DNA of 64,000 nucleotides from Bacillus sp. V2I10 (GCF_030817055.1 NZ_JAUSYV010000001.1:2132001-2196000); one strand, 5' to 3'. Positions 1 to 10,400 are shown, counted from the first letter of the stretch. Notes: generated by a model from the sequence alone, not told the origin. A program made the numbers and translations.

Positions 1-1
1 G

Positions 2-418
2 GACTTAAGAGAGTCCTGCAAGCAGCATAGAGTCACGTTTATTTCAATGGTTGCCCCTACTTCTGTTCAGCGGCTCAAGAAAATTGTATCAAGTGCAGAA
101 GGCTTTCTATACTGTGTTTCATCATTAGGTGTAACAGGTTCGAGAAAGACGTTTGATCAGCGCATTTTCGATTTTCTGAGTGAGGTAAACCAAGAAGCTT
201 CAGTCCCTGTCGTTGTCGGTTTTGGTGTTTCATCAAGGGAACATGTAAAAGAACTGACGAAGATATGTGATGGAGTTGTGGTTGGGAGCGCATTAATAGA
301 AGAAATAGAGAGGTTATCTTCAAAATTGAAAGAGGCTGACTCACTGGATGCTGCGCTTCTTGAGTTTGAAGAAAAAGCCGGCTCATTTGTTTCAGATGCT
401 AAAGTAAGAACAGGATGA
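2..418 (+). CDS. trpA: Tryptophan synthase alpha chain, C-terminal part
   Basis: The frame is open from the window edge and gives the last 138 residues of TrpA, about half of the usual 260-270. TrpA cleaves indole-3-glycerol phosphate to indole, which passes to TrpB. Visible family features are the late barrel strands with VVVGFGVSS and the phosphate-binding segment GVVVGSALIEE near the C-terminus. The internal ATG at 47 is not the start, because the same frame continues upstream with TrpA-like sequence. It is the last gene of the trp operon, 55 bp before hisC, as in B. subtilis. Identification is firm; the N-terminal half is outside the window. Confidence 0.95.
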   Translation, partial: DLRESCKQHRVTFISMVAPTSVQRLKKIVSSAEGFLYCVSSLGVTGSRKTFDQRIFDFLSEVNQEASVPVVVGFGVSSREHVKELTKICDGVVVGSALIEEIERLSSKLKEADSLDAALLEFEEKAGSFVSDAKVRTG

Positions 419-428
419 AATGAGCAGT

Positions 429-453
429 AAGCGAAAAAAGTTTTCGCTTTTAT
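429..453 (+). terminator. Hairpin after trpA
   Basis: AAGCGAAAA and TTTTCGCTT form a 9-bp stem with a 3-nt loop, followed by a short TTAT tract. It sits right after trpA and 20 bp before hisC. It may stop only part of the transcription, since trp-his-tyr-aro genes are co-transcribed in B. subtilis. Confidence 0.55.
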
Positions 454-473
454 AACAGAAGAGGTGTCCATTC

Positions 474-1556
474 ATGCAAATTAAAGATCAGCTTACAAAC
501 TTAAAACCGTATCAGCCGGGAAAACCAATTGAAGAAGTAAAAAAAGAGTATAACTTAACTCACATTGTGAAGCTCGCTTCTAACGAAAACCCATACGGAA
601 GCTCAGAACGTGCGAAAAAAGCGATTCAGGATGAACTGAATCAGCTTGCTATGTACCCAGACGGCTACAGTGCATTGCTCCGTGAAACGCTGGCACGTTT
701 TTTAAAAGTAGAGGAAAACGAAATTATTTTTGGAAATGGATCCGATGAAATTGTTCAGATCATTTGCCGGGCATTTTTGAAAAAAGGGACAAACACAGTG
801 ATGGCAACACCGACATTTCCTCAATACCGCCACAATGCTGTCATCGAAGACGCAGATATTAAGGAAATTCCGCTGATTAATGGAAATCACGATCTTGACT
901 CCATGCTTGCAGCAATTGATGAACAAACAAAGGTCATTTGGCTCTGTTCACCTAACAATCCTACAGGCACTTATATTAACGAGCAGTCTTTGCATGCCTT
1001 TATGAATAAGGTTCCTGAGCATGTGCTGGTTATTCTGGATGAAGCTTACTATGAATATGTGACAGCCTCTGATTTTCCAGAAACACTGCCATTAATCAAA
1101 GAATATAAAAACGTCATGATTCTGCGCACATTCTCAAAAGCATACGGTCTTGCAGCACTCCGCGTCGGATATGGAATTGCGAACAAGGAGTTAATCAAAA
1201 GCATCGAACCTGCAAGAGAGCCTTTTAATACGAACCGTTTAGGGCAAACTGCAGCTCTGCATGCTTTAAGTGACCAGGAGTTCATTAAACAATGTGCAGA
1301 AAAAAATAAACAGGGTCTGGAACAATTTTATCAATTCAGCAAAGAACACGGTCTATCCTACTATCCTTCAGAAGGAAACTTTATTCTGATTGATTTTAAC
1401 CGTGATGCTGATGAAGTATTTCAGGCGCTCCTTGAAAAAGGCTATATCGTCCGTTCCGGAAAAGCACTCGGATTTCCGACGTCTATCCGCATCACGATCG
1501 GAACGAAAGAACAAAACGAAGAGATTCTGCAGATTTTAACAGAATTGATTTCATAA
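474..1556 (+). CDS. hisC: Histidinol-phosphate aminotransferase
   Basis: A PLP-dependent class I/II aminotransferase of 360 residues, the normal length. It converts imidazole acetol phosphate to histidinol phosphate and in Bacillus also serves tyrosine and phenylalanine synthesis, which explains its place between trp and tyrA. The PLP lysine is Lys222 in TFSKAYGLAALRVGYG. Other family signs are LASNENPYG near residue 34, FGNGSDEI near 86 and SPNNPTGT near 159. The start has a good ribosome site (AGAGGTG) 8 nt upstream. A terminator hairpin follows the stop. Confidence 0.97.
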   Translation: MQIKDQLTNLKPYQPGKPIEEVKKEYNLTHIVKLASNENPYGSSERAKKAIQDELNQLAMYPDGYSALLRETLARFLKVEENEIIFGNGSDEIVQIICRAFLKKGTNTVMATPTFPQYRHNAVIEDADIKEIPLINGNHDLDSMLAAIDEQTKVIWLCSPNNPTGTYINEQSLHAFMNKVPEHVLVILDEAYYEYVTASDFPETLPLIKEYKNVMILRTFSKAYGLAALRVGYGIANKELIKSIEPAREPFNTNRLGQTAALHALSDQEFIKQCAEKNKQGLEQFYQFSKEHGLSYYPSEGNFILIDFNRDADEVFQALLEKGYIVRSGKALGFPTSIRITIGTKEQNEEILQILTELIS

Positions 1557-1559
1557 AAG

Positions 1560-1586
1560 AAGAGGTGATCTTAATCACCTCTTTCT
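1560..1586 (+). terminator. Rho-independent terminator after hisC
   Basis: AGAGGTGATC and its inverse GATTAAGATCACC-type arm form a perfect stem (AGAGGTGAT / ATCACCTCT) followed by TTCTT. It separates hisC from tyrA, which in B. subtilis are much closer. Confidence 0.75.
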
Positions 1587-1628
1587 TATAACTATAGGAA
1601 ATATAAAGTTTTATCCTTTTATATCTAT

Positions 1629-1741
1629 ATCGCCCAGCTTCTCGGCCAGAACAAATCCTTCAAAAAAGTCATCAAACCCGGACTTTTCTGCCGGATTCTT
1701 ATCTGTCATGCCTGAGCTGAAAAGGCGATTCCGCTTTTCCT
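1629..1741. repeat. Dispersed repeat copy R1
   Basis: Copy of the window's dispersed repeat family, long form. It carries the boxes CTCGGCCAGAACAAAT, AAACCCGGACTTTT, ATTCTTATCTGTCATGCC, GAGCTGAAAAGGCGATTCC and GCTTTTC in that order. It fills the space between the hisC terminator and tyrA. No open reading frame is supported within it. It diverges more from the consensus than the copies near 35 kb and 56 kb. Confidence 0.8.
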
Positions 1742-1770
1742 ATACATACTGCAGCTGAAGGTGATAAGAA

Positions 1771-2883
1771 ATGGAACAGCAGATCGAAAAAATACATCTC
1801 GTGGGATTAGGGTTAATAGGCGGTTCTATCGCCCTTGCAATAAAGCAGGAGTTTTCTGCCATAACGATTGTCGGATATGATATTAATCAAAGCCAGGCTG
1901 ATATCGCAAAGACTCTGACCGTAATAGATGAAATAGCCGAAGATCAATTCGATGGCATAGAGACAGCCGATTTAATTATTCTTGCTACACCGGTCGAACA
2001 GACTTTGTCTATTATCTCCGCATTAAGTTCACTTTCATTAAAAGAAAGTGTCATTATTACGGATGTAGGCAGCACAAAACAAAAAATCAGCAAGCACGCA
2101 GCTTCTGTTTTCGGGGGCAATGTGCAGTTTATCGGCGGACATCCGATGGCAGGATCACATAAATCAGGGGTTATTGCGGCAAAAGCCCACCTTTTTGAAA
2201 ATGCCTTTTATATCCTGACACCAATGGAGCATACCTCCAAAGAATCGCTTGGCATCCTTCAGCACGTTCTTAAAGGAACAAAGGCTCATTTTGTTGAAAT
2301 GACTCCAGCTGAACATGACGAGGTTACTGGCATCATCAGTCATTTTCCGCATATCGTCGCAGCGAGCCTTGTTCACCAGGCCGGAAGATTTGAAGACAAT
2401 CATCCTGTCATAAAACGTCTGGCAGCCGGCGGATTCAGGGATATCACAAGGATTGCATCAAGCAGCCCTGCAATGTGGAGAGATATACTTCTTCATAATA
2501 AAGAGAAGCTGCTTGCTTTGTTTGATGACTGGCAATACGAAATGGACCGTGTCAGAGAGCTTGTGGATGAACTTGACGGAGATGCATTATTTTCATATTT
2601 TCAGGAAGCTAAGGATTTTAGAGATGGCCTGCCGGAGAGAGAGAAAGGCGCGATTCCTTCTTTTTACGATTTATATGTGGACGTTCCGGATTATCCCGGG
2701 GTCATTTCTGAAATTACAGGTTACCTTGCAATGGAGGAAATCAGCATTACGAACATTCGGATTATCGAAACACGCGAAGAGATTTATGGTGTGCTGAGAT
2801 TAAGCTTTCAGACGGATGTCGACCGTGAACGGGCTCAAAAATGCATCGAGAAATATACAGACTACAAAACATTTTTCAGTTAA
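1771..2883 (+). CDS. tyrA: Prephenate dehydrogenase
   Basis: Oxidative decarboxylation of prephenate to 4-hydroxyphenylpyruvate in tyrosine synthesis. The 370-residue protein starts with an NAD-binding Rossmann fold (GLGLIGGSIALA at about residue 12), has the catalytic-region motif GGHPMAGSHKSG near residue 122, and ends in an ACT regulatory domain from about residue 295 (YVDVPDYPGVISEITGYL). The ribosome site GAAGGTGA precedes the ATG. It is followed after 13 bp by aroA, so the two are co-transcribed. Confidence 0.97.
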   Translation: MEQQIEKIHLVGLGLIGGSIALAIKQEFSAITIVGYDINQSQADIAKTLTVIDEIAEDQFDGIETADLIILATPVEQTLSIISALSSLSLKESVIITDVGSTKQKISKHAASVFGGNVQFIGGHPMAGSHKSGVIAAKAHLFENAFYILTPMEHTSKESLGILQHVLKGTKAHFVEMTPAEHDEVTGIISHFPHIVAASLVHQAGRFEDNHPVIKRLAAGGFRDITRIASSSPAMWRDILLHNKEKLLALFDDWQYEMDRVRELVDELDGDALFSYFQEAKDFRDGLPEREKGAIPSFYDLYVDVPDYPGVISEITGYLAMEEISITNIRIIETREEIYGVLRLSFQTDVDRERAQKCIEKYTDYKTFFS

Positions 2884-2896
2884 TGAGGTGATCAGC

Positions 2897-4225
2897 ATGT
2901 CAAATGAAAAGAAATTGCGAAGAGCAGAGACTTTAAGCGGTGAAATTGCCATTCCCGGTGATAAATCCATTTCGCATAGAGCGGTCATGTTCGGAGCTCT
3001 TGCAAATGGTGAGACAGTTATTGAAAACTTCCTTGCTGGAGCAGACTGCTTATCCACTATTGCCTGCTTCAGACAAATGGGCGTTGAAATAGAACAGGAC
3101 GGAGCGAAGGTGAAAGTCTCCGGGAAAGGAATTGATTCCCTCAGGGAACCTGAAGAATTATTGGATGTAGGCAATTCAGGTACGACTACCCGTCTAATGC
3201 TGGGCATTTTAGCAGGACGGCCATTCCATGCCTGCATCATCGGCGATGAATCAATTGCTAAAAGGCCGATGACACGTGTCACTGATCCTCTAAGAGAAAT
3301 GGGTGCATCTATTGATGGCAGACAAAACGGCAATTACACGCCTATTTCCATTCGCGGAGGCACACTTAAAGGATTAGACTATGTATCACCTGTAGCTAGC
3401 GCTCAAGTAAAGTCAGCTATTCTGCTTGCAGGGCTTCAGGCAAAAAATGAAAAAACGAGAGTAACAGAACCTCATAAATCAAGAGATCATACGGAAAGAA
3501 TGCTTAGAGCTTTCGGTGTTGAAGTGAAGGAAAATGATCTATCGGCAGAAATTATTGGCGGTCAGTCTCTTAAGGCTGCATCCATTCAGGTTCCCGGTGA
3601 TATTTCTTCTGCAGCCTTTTTCTTAGTAGCAGGTGCAATTGTTCCAGGCAGTACCATTACGCTGAAAAATGTAGGGATTAATCCGACCAGAACTGGGATT
3701 ATTGAAGTTCTTAATAAAATGGGTGCGGATTTAACGATTGAAGAGAAAGGATCTCAAGCCCATGAGCCGGTGGCGGATTTAACGATTTCAGCGTCGGAAT
3801 TAAAAGGAACAGTGATTTCAGGAGAACTGATTCCGCGATTGATCGATGAAATTCCCGTTATTGCATTGCTTGCCACTCAAGCTGAAGGGGAGACAATCAT
3901 TAAAGATGCAAGTGAGCTAAAGGTGAAAGAAACAAACCGCATTGATACGGTTGTACAGGAGCTTAAGAAGCTTGGAGCAGATATTGAGCCGACAGATGAC
4001 GGCATGATTATCCGGGGCAGGCAGGCCTTAAGAACGTCAGCGTCGGTATCAAGCCATGGTGATCATAGAATCGGTATGATGCTTGCAGTTGCGGCTCTTA
4101 TATCAGAAGGAGAGGTTTCATTGTCAGGTCATGAAGCAATCAATGTATCCTATCCGCAGTTTTTTGAACACTTAAACCAGCTCTCTGATAAGAAAAGCGG
4201 AAGCGCCCGTCTAGGTCAGGCATGA
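2897..4225 (+). CDS. aroA: EPSP synthase (3-phosphoshikimate 1-carboxyvinyltransferase)
   Basis: Transfers enolpyruvyl from PEP to shikimate-3-phosphate. The 442-residue protein shows PGDKSISHRA near residue 22, LDVGNSGTTTRL near 90 and GDESIAKRPM. I chose the ATG at 2897 because TGAGGTGATC lies 5 nt upstream; a longer frame to 2816 overlaps tyrA and is not needed. The last residues, KKSGSARLGQA, are encoded by a dispersed repeat that overlaps the 3' end and provides the stop codon, so the natural terminus has probably been replaced. B. subtilis calls this gene aroE. Confidence 0.96.
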   Translation: MSNEKKLRRAETLSGEIAIPGDKSISHRAVMFGALANGETVIENFLAGADCLSTIACFRQMGVEIEQDGAKVKVSGKGIDSLREPEELLDVGNSGTTTRLMLGILAGRPFHACIIGDESIAKRPMTRVTDPLREMGASIDGRQNGNYTPISIRGGTLKGLDYVSPVASAQVKSAILLAGLQAKNEKTRVTEPHKSRDHTERMLRAFGVEVKENDLSAEIIGGQSLKAASIQVPGDISSAAFFLVAGAIVPGSTITLKNVGINPTRTGIIEVLNKMGADLTIEEKGSQAHEPVADLTISASELKGTVISGELIPRLIDEIPVIALLATQAEGETIIKDASELKVKETNRIDTVVQELKKLGADIEPTDDGMIIRGRQALRTSASVSSHGDHRIGMMLAVAALISEGEVSLSGHEAINVSYPQFFEHLNQLSDKKSGSARLGQA

Positions 4226-4309
4226 CAGTTAAGAATCCGGAAAAAGGTCCAGGTTTGACTTATTTGCCGGATTTGTTCTGGCCGAGGAGTTGGGCGGTGG
4301 AGCCAGACA
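4191..4309. repeat. Dispersed repeat copy R2, overlapping aroA end
   Basis: Long-form copy in the opposite orientation to the others: it begins AGAAAAGCGGAAGCGCCCG, continues through GGCATGACAG, a central GGTCC/GACTT hairpin region, and TTTGTTCTGGCCGAG, and ends GGTGGAGCCAGACA. The first 35 bases lie inside aroA and encode its last residues and stop. Confidence 0.85.
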
Positions 4310-4350
4310 CTAATTAGCAAACTTTAAAACTTTCTGCTTCACTCACGAAA

Positions 4351-4387
4351 ATGCCTGCAGGATAAAAGTTTTCCTGCAGGTTTTTTC
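4351..4387 (+). terminator. Terminator downstream of aroA
   Basis: CCTGCAG and CTGCAGG arms with a 14-nt loop containing TTTTC, followed by TTTTTT. It lies 40 bp beyond the repeat and ends the tyrA-aroA transcript. Confidence 0.75.
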
Positions 4388-4459
4388 AATAATTGTCATA
4401 TCCTTCGCCTTCCCTTCATAGCTTGTCTTAAGAAAGTTGTAAGGGAGGGATGAAAGGCG

Positions 4460-5353
4460 TTGGCCTATCTTATCGAAGATGCAAATGTTTTAAAAAATGG
4501 CGCAATCGTTAAGACCTCGATTCTAATTCGAAACAACAAAATTGATTACATGAGTCCTTCGCTGCAGCGGATGACTTGCATGAAAATGAATGCTGCGGAC
4601 TATCTGTTAACATCAGGACATGTGATGCTTGATTTTTCTATTGGAGGTTCTTTTTCAGAAATAAAACGAACTTTCACAGAAAAACTGATCGTAAAAGGCT
4701 GTACCACTGTAATAGCCATTGCCCAGATAGAATATGAACGGGATCTCCCCGAAGCCATTCGCAAAAAGAAACAAATGATGATCAATTCTCCAATCGATTA
4801 CTGCATCGGTGTAAAAGTTCCGCTGAAAAGATTGACCCCATCATTGCTCATTAGCTGCAAAAAAAATAAAATTCCACTGCTCATTTTAGAGATACATCCA
4901 GAAGATTCAATCGCTGATTTTCCATGGGAATGGATCCGCGGCTGCATATACGGATTCCCGATGACATTCCTGCCTCAATGGACAGGAAAACATTCAGATA
5001 AAAGGAGAAAACAGTTCGCTGCATTGATGGATAGACACCGAATGTCCGCAGAACCAGACTGTCCCACAGAACATGAACCGCTTGAAAAATCACTTTTAAT
5101 GAAAATCGGGATTTACCCTGAAAAAGGAGATATCAGGATCGGCGGCGAAGTTGATTATAACCTCTATGTGCGAAATGGATTCAATTCAGTTGAAGAAATG
5201 TCCGCTAGCGGGTATCATAATCATATTCCTAAATTTACGATTCATAAGGGACAGCTGATCAAAGTAGATGAAAAAGTTTGCATAAGGCCTGGATTTGGAG
5301 AGTTTTGTGAATTCTCCATGTCGGGCAGGTTTGCTGTAAATGCTGTCCCATAA
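4460..5353 (+). CDS. Amidohydrolase-like protein lacking metal ligands
   Basis: A 297-residue protein that I do not recognise as a named gene. Its N-terminus (LIEDANVLKNG, then SILIRNNKID) has the look of the small beta-sandwich of dihydroorotase or N-acetylglucosamine-6-phosphate deacetylase-type amidohydrolases. In those enzymes the next strand carries a GlxDxHxH metal site; here the corresponding stretch reads LLTSGHVMLDFSIGG with no HxH pair. The C-terminus (IHKGQLIKVDEKVCIRPG) again resembles the distal sandwich. I infer a catalytically dead or repurposed relative. The start is TTG with GGAGGGATG upstream. It is 24 bp before ypiA and likely co-transcribed. Confidence 0.7.
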   Translation: MAYLIEDANVLKNGAIVKTSILIRNNKIDYMSPSLQRMTCMKMNAADYLLTSGHVMLDFSIGGSFSEIKRTFTEKLIVKGCTTVIAIAQIEYERDLPEAIRKKKQMMINSPIDYCIGVKVPLKRLTPSLLISCKKNKIPLLILEIHPEDSIADFPWEWIRGCIYGFPMTFLPQWTGKHSDKRRKQFAALMDRHRMSAEPDCPTEHEPLEKSLLMKIGIYPEKGDIRIGGEVDYNLYVRNGFNSVEEMSASGYHNHIPKFTIHKGQLIKVDEKVCIRPGFGEFCEFSMSGRFAVNAVP

Positions 5354-5377
5354 GGATTTCCTTGGAAAGGGCGTTAC

Positions 5378-6646
5378 ATGTTGAAAAATTCACTAATTGA
5401 AGCAATAGAATTAGTTGAGTCAGGACAAGCTGAAGAAGGCCTAAAAAAACTTTCAGGACTTGAGAAGACTCTGCATGATGAAGAAAAATTTCTGCTTGCG
5501 GAAAAATACTACCAATGGGGCAATACAGAGCATGCGCTGAATATAATGGAAGACATGCATTTATTGTACCCGGAAGAATCTGAGGTTACGGTATTTTTAG
5601 CAGAAGTCTATATAGATATGGACGAAGAAGAAAAAGCAATTGAACTGCTGGGTACAATCCCTGAAACAGATCCCGCTTATGTTCAGGCTTTGATCCTTTC
5701 TGCTGATTTGTATCAAATGCAGGGATTAAATGAAGTAAGTGAACAAAAGCTGCTGTCTGCCAAAAAAATGGTGCCGAATGAACCTGTGATCGACTTTGCT
5801 CTCGGTGAACTTTATTTTCATCAGGGGCATTATCACAAAGCCATACCCTATTTTAAAGATGTATTAAAAGAGCATACAGTTATAACCGGAGTCAATGTCT
5901 ATCAAAGGCTTGCAGAATCGATCAGTGCTTCAGGTGAATTTGAAGAAGCTCTTCCGTACTATGAAAAAGCAGTCGATCAACAAGTAGATTTGCACACGTT
6001 GTTCGGTTATGGATTTACAGCACTTCAGGCAAATTATCCTAAGACAGCAATTGATCAGTTTTTAAAATTAAAAGAACTCGATCATGAATATACATCTCTT
6101 TATTTATATTTAGCAAAAGCATATGAAGAAGAAGGCATGCTGAAGGAAAGTCTTGAAACAGTAAAAGACGGGTTGAAGGTAGATGAGTATAATAAAGAGC
6201 TTTATGTTTACGGAGGGAAAATCGCTTTAAAAAATAATGAGCCAAACGAAGCATCAGCCTTGCTTCAGCAAGCCATTGCCATTGATCCAGGGCATGTCGA
6301 AGCAACGATTACACTGACAAATATTTATTTGCAGGAGCAAAAATATGAAGAGGTTATTGACTGTCTGAAAGAAGTGATGAGGTACGGCGAGGAAGATCCT
6401 GAATATGACCGCAAATTAGCACGAGCTTTTCATGAAACAGAGCAATATTCGGATGCATTAAACCATTACCAGAGAGCATATAATTTCTTCAAGGAAGAAC
6501 CAGAATTTCTTACAGAGTACGGTTATTACCTGTTAGAGGACGGAAATCGCGCCGCCGCCAGGGAAATGTTCCGCGAGGCATTAAAGCATGATCCGGCGAA
6601 TGTCGAAATCGAAGAGATTTTGATACAATTAGAAAATGATTTTTAA
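5378..6646 (+). CDS. ypiA: TPR repeat protein YpiA
   Basis: A 422-residue soluble protein built almost wholly of tetratricopeptide repeats, for example AEKYYQWGNTEHALNIM, FALGELYFHQGHYHKAI and YVYGGKIALKNNEPNEA. TPR arrays bind other proteins; no catalytic motif is seen. It stands next to ypiB as in B. subtilis, which suggests linked roles. The ATG follows GGAAAGGGCG. Length and synteny support the assignment. Confidence 0.9.
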   Translation: MLKNSLIEAIELVESGQAEEGLKKLSGLEKTLHDEEKFLLAEKYYQWGNTEHALNIMEDMHLLYPEESEVTVFLAEVYIDMDEEEKAIELLGTIPETDPAYVQALILSADLYQMQGLNEVSEQKLLSAKKMVPNEPVIDFALGELYFHQGHYHKAIPYFKDVLKEHTVITGVNVYQRLAESISASGEFEEALPYYEKAVDQQVDLHTLFGYGFTALQANYPKTAIDQFLKLKELDHEYTSLYLYLAKAYEEEGMLKESLETVKDGLKVDEYNKELYVYGGKIALKNNEPNEASALLQQAIAIDPGHVEATITLTNIYLQEQKYEEVIDCLKEVMRYGEEDPEYDRKLARAFHETEQYSDALNHYQRAYNFFKEEPEFLTEYGYYLLEDGNRAAAREMFREALKHDPANVEIEEILIQLENDF

Positions 6647-6727
6647 CGTCCAATCGGAAGGATTTCACCTAGGATCTGTTGAACTTTAAGAATAAGAATC
6701 TACAGTTAGCAGAGGAGGGAAATGCAT

Positions 6728-7267
6728 ATGATGGCCCCTGTATCTGTCATTGAGAAGAAGGATTTTATCAGGTGGTTTTTAAATCATTATCAGTTGAAAA
6801 GACGGGAATGTGTTTGGATTTTGAATTACTTAATGAGTCACGACACGCTGATGGAAAAAGTGCATTTCGTTGAGCAGGCCCAATATTGTCCGCGCGGGAT
6901 TATCATGTCAACCCACTGCGTAGAGGAAGTGCCATTTCGTTTTTACAAAGAAAATGTCATGACAACGGATGCAGAAAAATCCTTCCATGACATTCGGTTA
7001 AATAAAGACGAGGATCTGTTCATTCAGCTCAACTTCCGCTCGGCCTATCAATCGCCGAATTATGCAGCAGTGCTTGAAGCCAATCCATTTATGCCGAAAC
7101 ATCTCAACATTAATGAAAAAGACCGTGTAGTAGCTGAACGCATTTTAGAGCAATCGATTCAAACGTTCCAAAAAGAAAAATTACTTCAAATGATTGATGA
7201 TGCACTTGACCGCCAGGATAAAGAAGCATTTGAAAGCTTGACTGAAAAACTGAAATGTTTGAAATAA
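6728..7267 (+). CDS. ypiB: UPF0302 protein YpiB (ReoY homologue)
   Basis: A 179-residue protein with the family N-terminus EKKDFIRWFLNHYQLKRREC and the following WILNYLMSHD. In Listeria the homologue ReoY is needed with ReoM for ClpCP-dependent turnover of MurA, so a role in controlling peptidoglycan precursor supply is likely here by homology. Three in-frame ATGs lie close together; the one at 6728 sits 9 nt after GAGGAGGG and is preferred to 6722. Its own terminator follows. Confidence 0.9.
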   Translation: MMAPVSVIEKKDFIRWFLNHYQLKRRECVWILNYLMSHDTLMEKVHFVEQAQYCPRGIIMSTHCVEEVPFRFYKENVMTTDAEKSFHDIRLNKDEDLFIQLNFRSAYQSPNYAAVLEANPFMPKHLNINEKDRVVAERILEQSIQTFQKEKLLQMIDDALDRQDKEAFESLTEKLKCLK

Positions 7268-7269
7268 GG

Positions 7270-7301
7270 AAGAACCTCCATTAGATGAGGTTCTTTTTTT
7301 G
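7270..7301 (+). terminator. Terminator after ypiB
   Basis: AGAACCTC and GAGGTTCT arms around a 7-nt loop with a run of seven T. It ends the ypiA-ypiB unit before the accessory amylase gene. Confidence 0.85.
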
Positions 7302-7448
7302 GAAGAAAATAAATCTTTTATTCAGAATTTTCAATTGATTTATCGGTCGAAACGTGACAAAATATCATTGGTAATTGTATTCGCTTACATTTATGAAAGC
7401 AACTAAATAGTGCAACCGATTTCGCCTACAGCAAAAGGAGGAAATGGG

Positions 7449-10400
7449 ATGAGGAGAATGAGAAGGAAATGGACATCAATTCTGTTAATTATTCTGCTTC
7501 TGGCCAGTTGTGTAATGAGTTCTTGGCAGGCGTTTGCCGCTGCTGAACAGAATGTAATAACGGTTGATGGAAACAATGATGACTGGAAAGGAATAGAACC
7601 GCTTGCATCATCTGCAAACCCGGGATATGAAGGATTTCATCTCGGAGATGTCCATCTGAAAAATAACAGCCAGTTTCTCTATTACTGGGTCGATGCTAAA
7701 AATATCCCAAATTGGGGCGACAATGGCATGTACATGAATCTGGCATTAAACGTAAATAACGAAGATTCAAATGTGGAAGGAAATCCATGGGGAGGACCAT
7801 TCCATTTTGGAGGTACGGATGCAAAACCTCAGTTTCATATCGTTTCAAGAATAAAGAATGATCGTGAAATAGCGGGAGCTGCGTTATACAGTGCAGATGA
7901 TTTTAATCATCCCAGACTTTCCACTTGGGAAAATATCAAAGGTGCACAGTTCGCTTCTGACCGCACGAAGGGATTTGAAGGAAGAATCCCATTAAGTGAA
8001 CTGGGGCTTGAAAATAATGATGCACTAAAAGCAATTGCCGTATTAAGCGGAAATACTGCTGCTGAACATGGTGCATTTGATGTAAGCCCTGAGACCAGCG
8101 GAAATACTACTGCAGGATCATGGAATGAAAAAGATTATTCTAATAAGCAATCTGTCTATAGCGCTGAATATACCATTAAAGGAATCATCGATGCAAAACA
8201 GCTTGAACTTACTTCAGCAGCACCTGCTGATGGAGCTGTGGATGTTAAAACAACTTCACCAATTATCCTGACGTTCAATGAGTCTATAAAACTGGAGCAG
8301 CCGAATAGCATTTCCCTTATAGAAAATGGTGGACAGGCTGTAAAGTCAGAAATTACTGCGGATGCAAACCAGCTGAAAATAGTTCCTGAGATTCTGCAAA
8401 AAGCGCAAAACTATACACTGACTGTTCCAAAGCAATCCATCACCGGAGAAAAATCAGGAACAGCATTAGAGCAGGATCTCTCTCTTTCTTTTAAAACAAG
8501 TGAGATGAACAGTCTGGTTAAAAGGTATGTACAGTTTACGTATTCCAGAGAGGATGCCGATTATGACGGCTGGAATATATGGACTTGGCAAACGGGACTT
8601 GAAGATGGCGAAAAGCTGTTTACTGAAGAGACTGATAAAGGTGCCGTTTCAAAGTTTGAAATAGGAGCGGAGGCATCGAACATAGGATTTGTCATTAGAA
8701 AAGGTCAGGACTGGGCTGTAAAGGATCCATATGATCAAGACAGATATATTGAAACAGATCCTTCACAGCGGCTGACAAAAGTGTTTGTCGAAAGCGGAAA
8801 GGGCGAGTTTCACACAATTCCAGCGATAAAGGGTCCTGTCCTATCGGAAGGGAAAGCAACATTCTTCTATCGCGATCAGGAGCTATTCGAAAACAATGCG
8901 ATGTCTGATATTGATCATGTAAAAATAAAAATTGACGACAAGCAATTTGACATGAAATATGATGAGAAAAATGAATATTTCTTATATACATTTGATCTGC
9001 CAAAAGAGGGTAAGTACGAATACAAGTATCTTGTCACAATGGGCGGAACAACGAAAGAAGTAACAGATCCATATTATGAAAAATCATATATCGACTACGT
9101 TATTCCAAAAGTAAAGATGAAAGCAGCTGTAACTCCAAAAGAAGTGACTTCCAATCAGAATGCCGTCTTGAGTTTGGATATAAAATCTGATCAGGAGAAA
9201 ATCCTTTTTTCAGATATGTATGCTGATGTTTCATCTATTGGAGGACCTGATGCCTTGCAGATCGATCCTCAATTAAAAGAAGTGACTTTATCAGTAAAGG
9301 GTTCGGTTCCTGCAGGTGATAAAGAAATTCCGGTTACAGCTGTTGATGAATTTGGCAACAAACATACAACAACAGCAGCGATTTCAGTAAAGCCAAGAGT
9401 TTCCGAAGGAGAAGGAGATTTTGACTGGGACGAGGCAAGAATTTATTTTATGCTGACTGACAGGTTCAATGATGGCGACAAGGGGAATAACGATCCCAAT
9501 AATGAAGGATATGATGTGAATCATCCTGAATCGTATCACGGCGGAGATTTTAAAGGAATAACCGAAAAGCTTGACTATCTTGATGATCTTGGCATCAATA
9601 CAATCTGGATTACACCGATTGTGGATAATATTGATTGGGATCTTCGTCATAATAAAAACGGCAATCAATACGGTTACCACGGATATTGGGCAAAGGACTT
9701 CTTAAAGCTTGATGAACATCTTGGCGAGATGGAAGATTTGAATGAATTGCTTGATAAGGCACATGAACGAAATATAAAGATTATGGTCGATATTGTATTG
9801 AATCATACCGGCTATGGATTAAAGGAAACGGACAAGAATGAACAGAACATCCCGAACTTTCCTTTGGATGAAGATCGTGAACGCTTCAAAGGTATGCTTC
9901 GCAGCGGAGGGACGGATGTCATAAAAGGCGAGCTTGCCGGACTGCCGGACCTGATTACTGAAGATCCGGCTGTAAGAGAGCAAATCATTGACTGGCAGAC
10001 TGCGTGGGCATCGCACAAAACCAAAAAAGGAAATGCAATTGACTACTTCCGGGTAGACACTGTGAAACATGTGGAAGATACAACATGGAAAGCATTTAAA
10101 AATGAACTGACTAAAGTAAATCCTGATTTTAAACTGATCGGGGAGTACTATGGCGGCGGCATTGATAATACAGGAGGCTATTTAAACAGCGGACAGATGG
10201 ATTCTCTGCTGGATTTCAATTTTAAATACGAAGCAAGAGATTTTATTAATGGTGAGATTGAAGCTGTTGAAGCAAGACTTGAGGAGCGGGGCGCCAAGCT
10301 CTCGAACACGGCGACAATGGGACAGTTCCTGAGCAGCCATGATGAAGACGGTTTCTTACTGGCGCACGCAGGCGGAGATAAAAGCAAGCAGAAAATTGCT

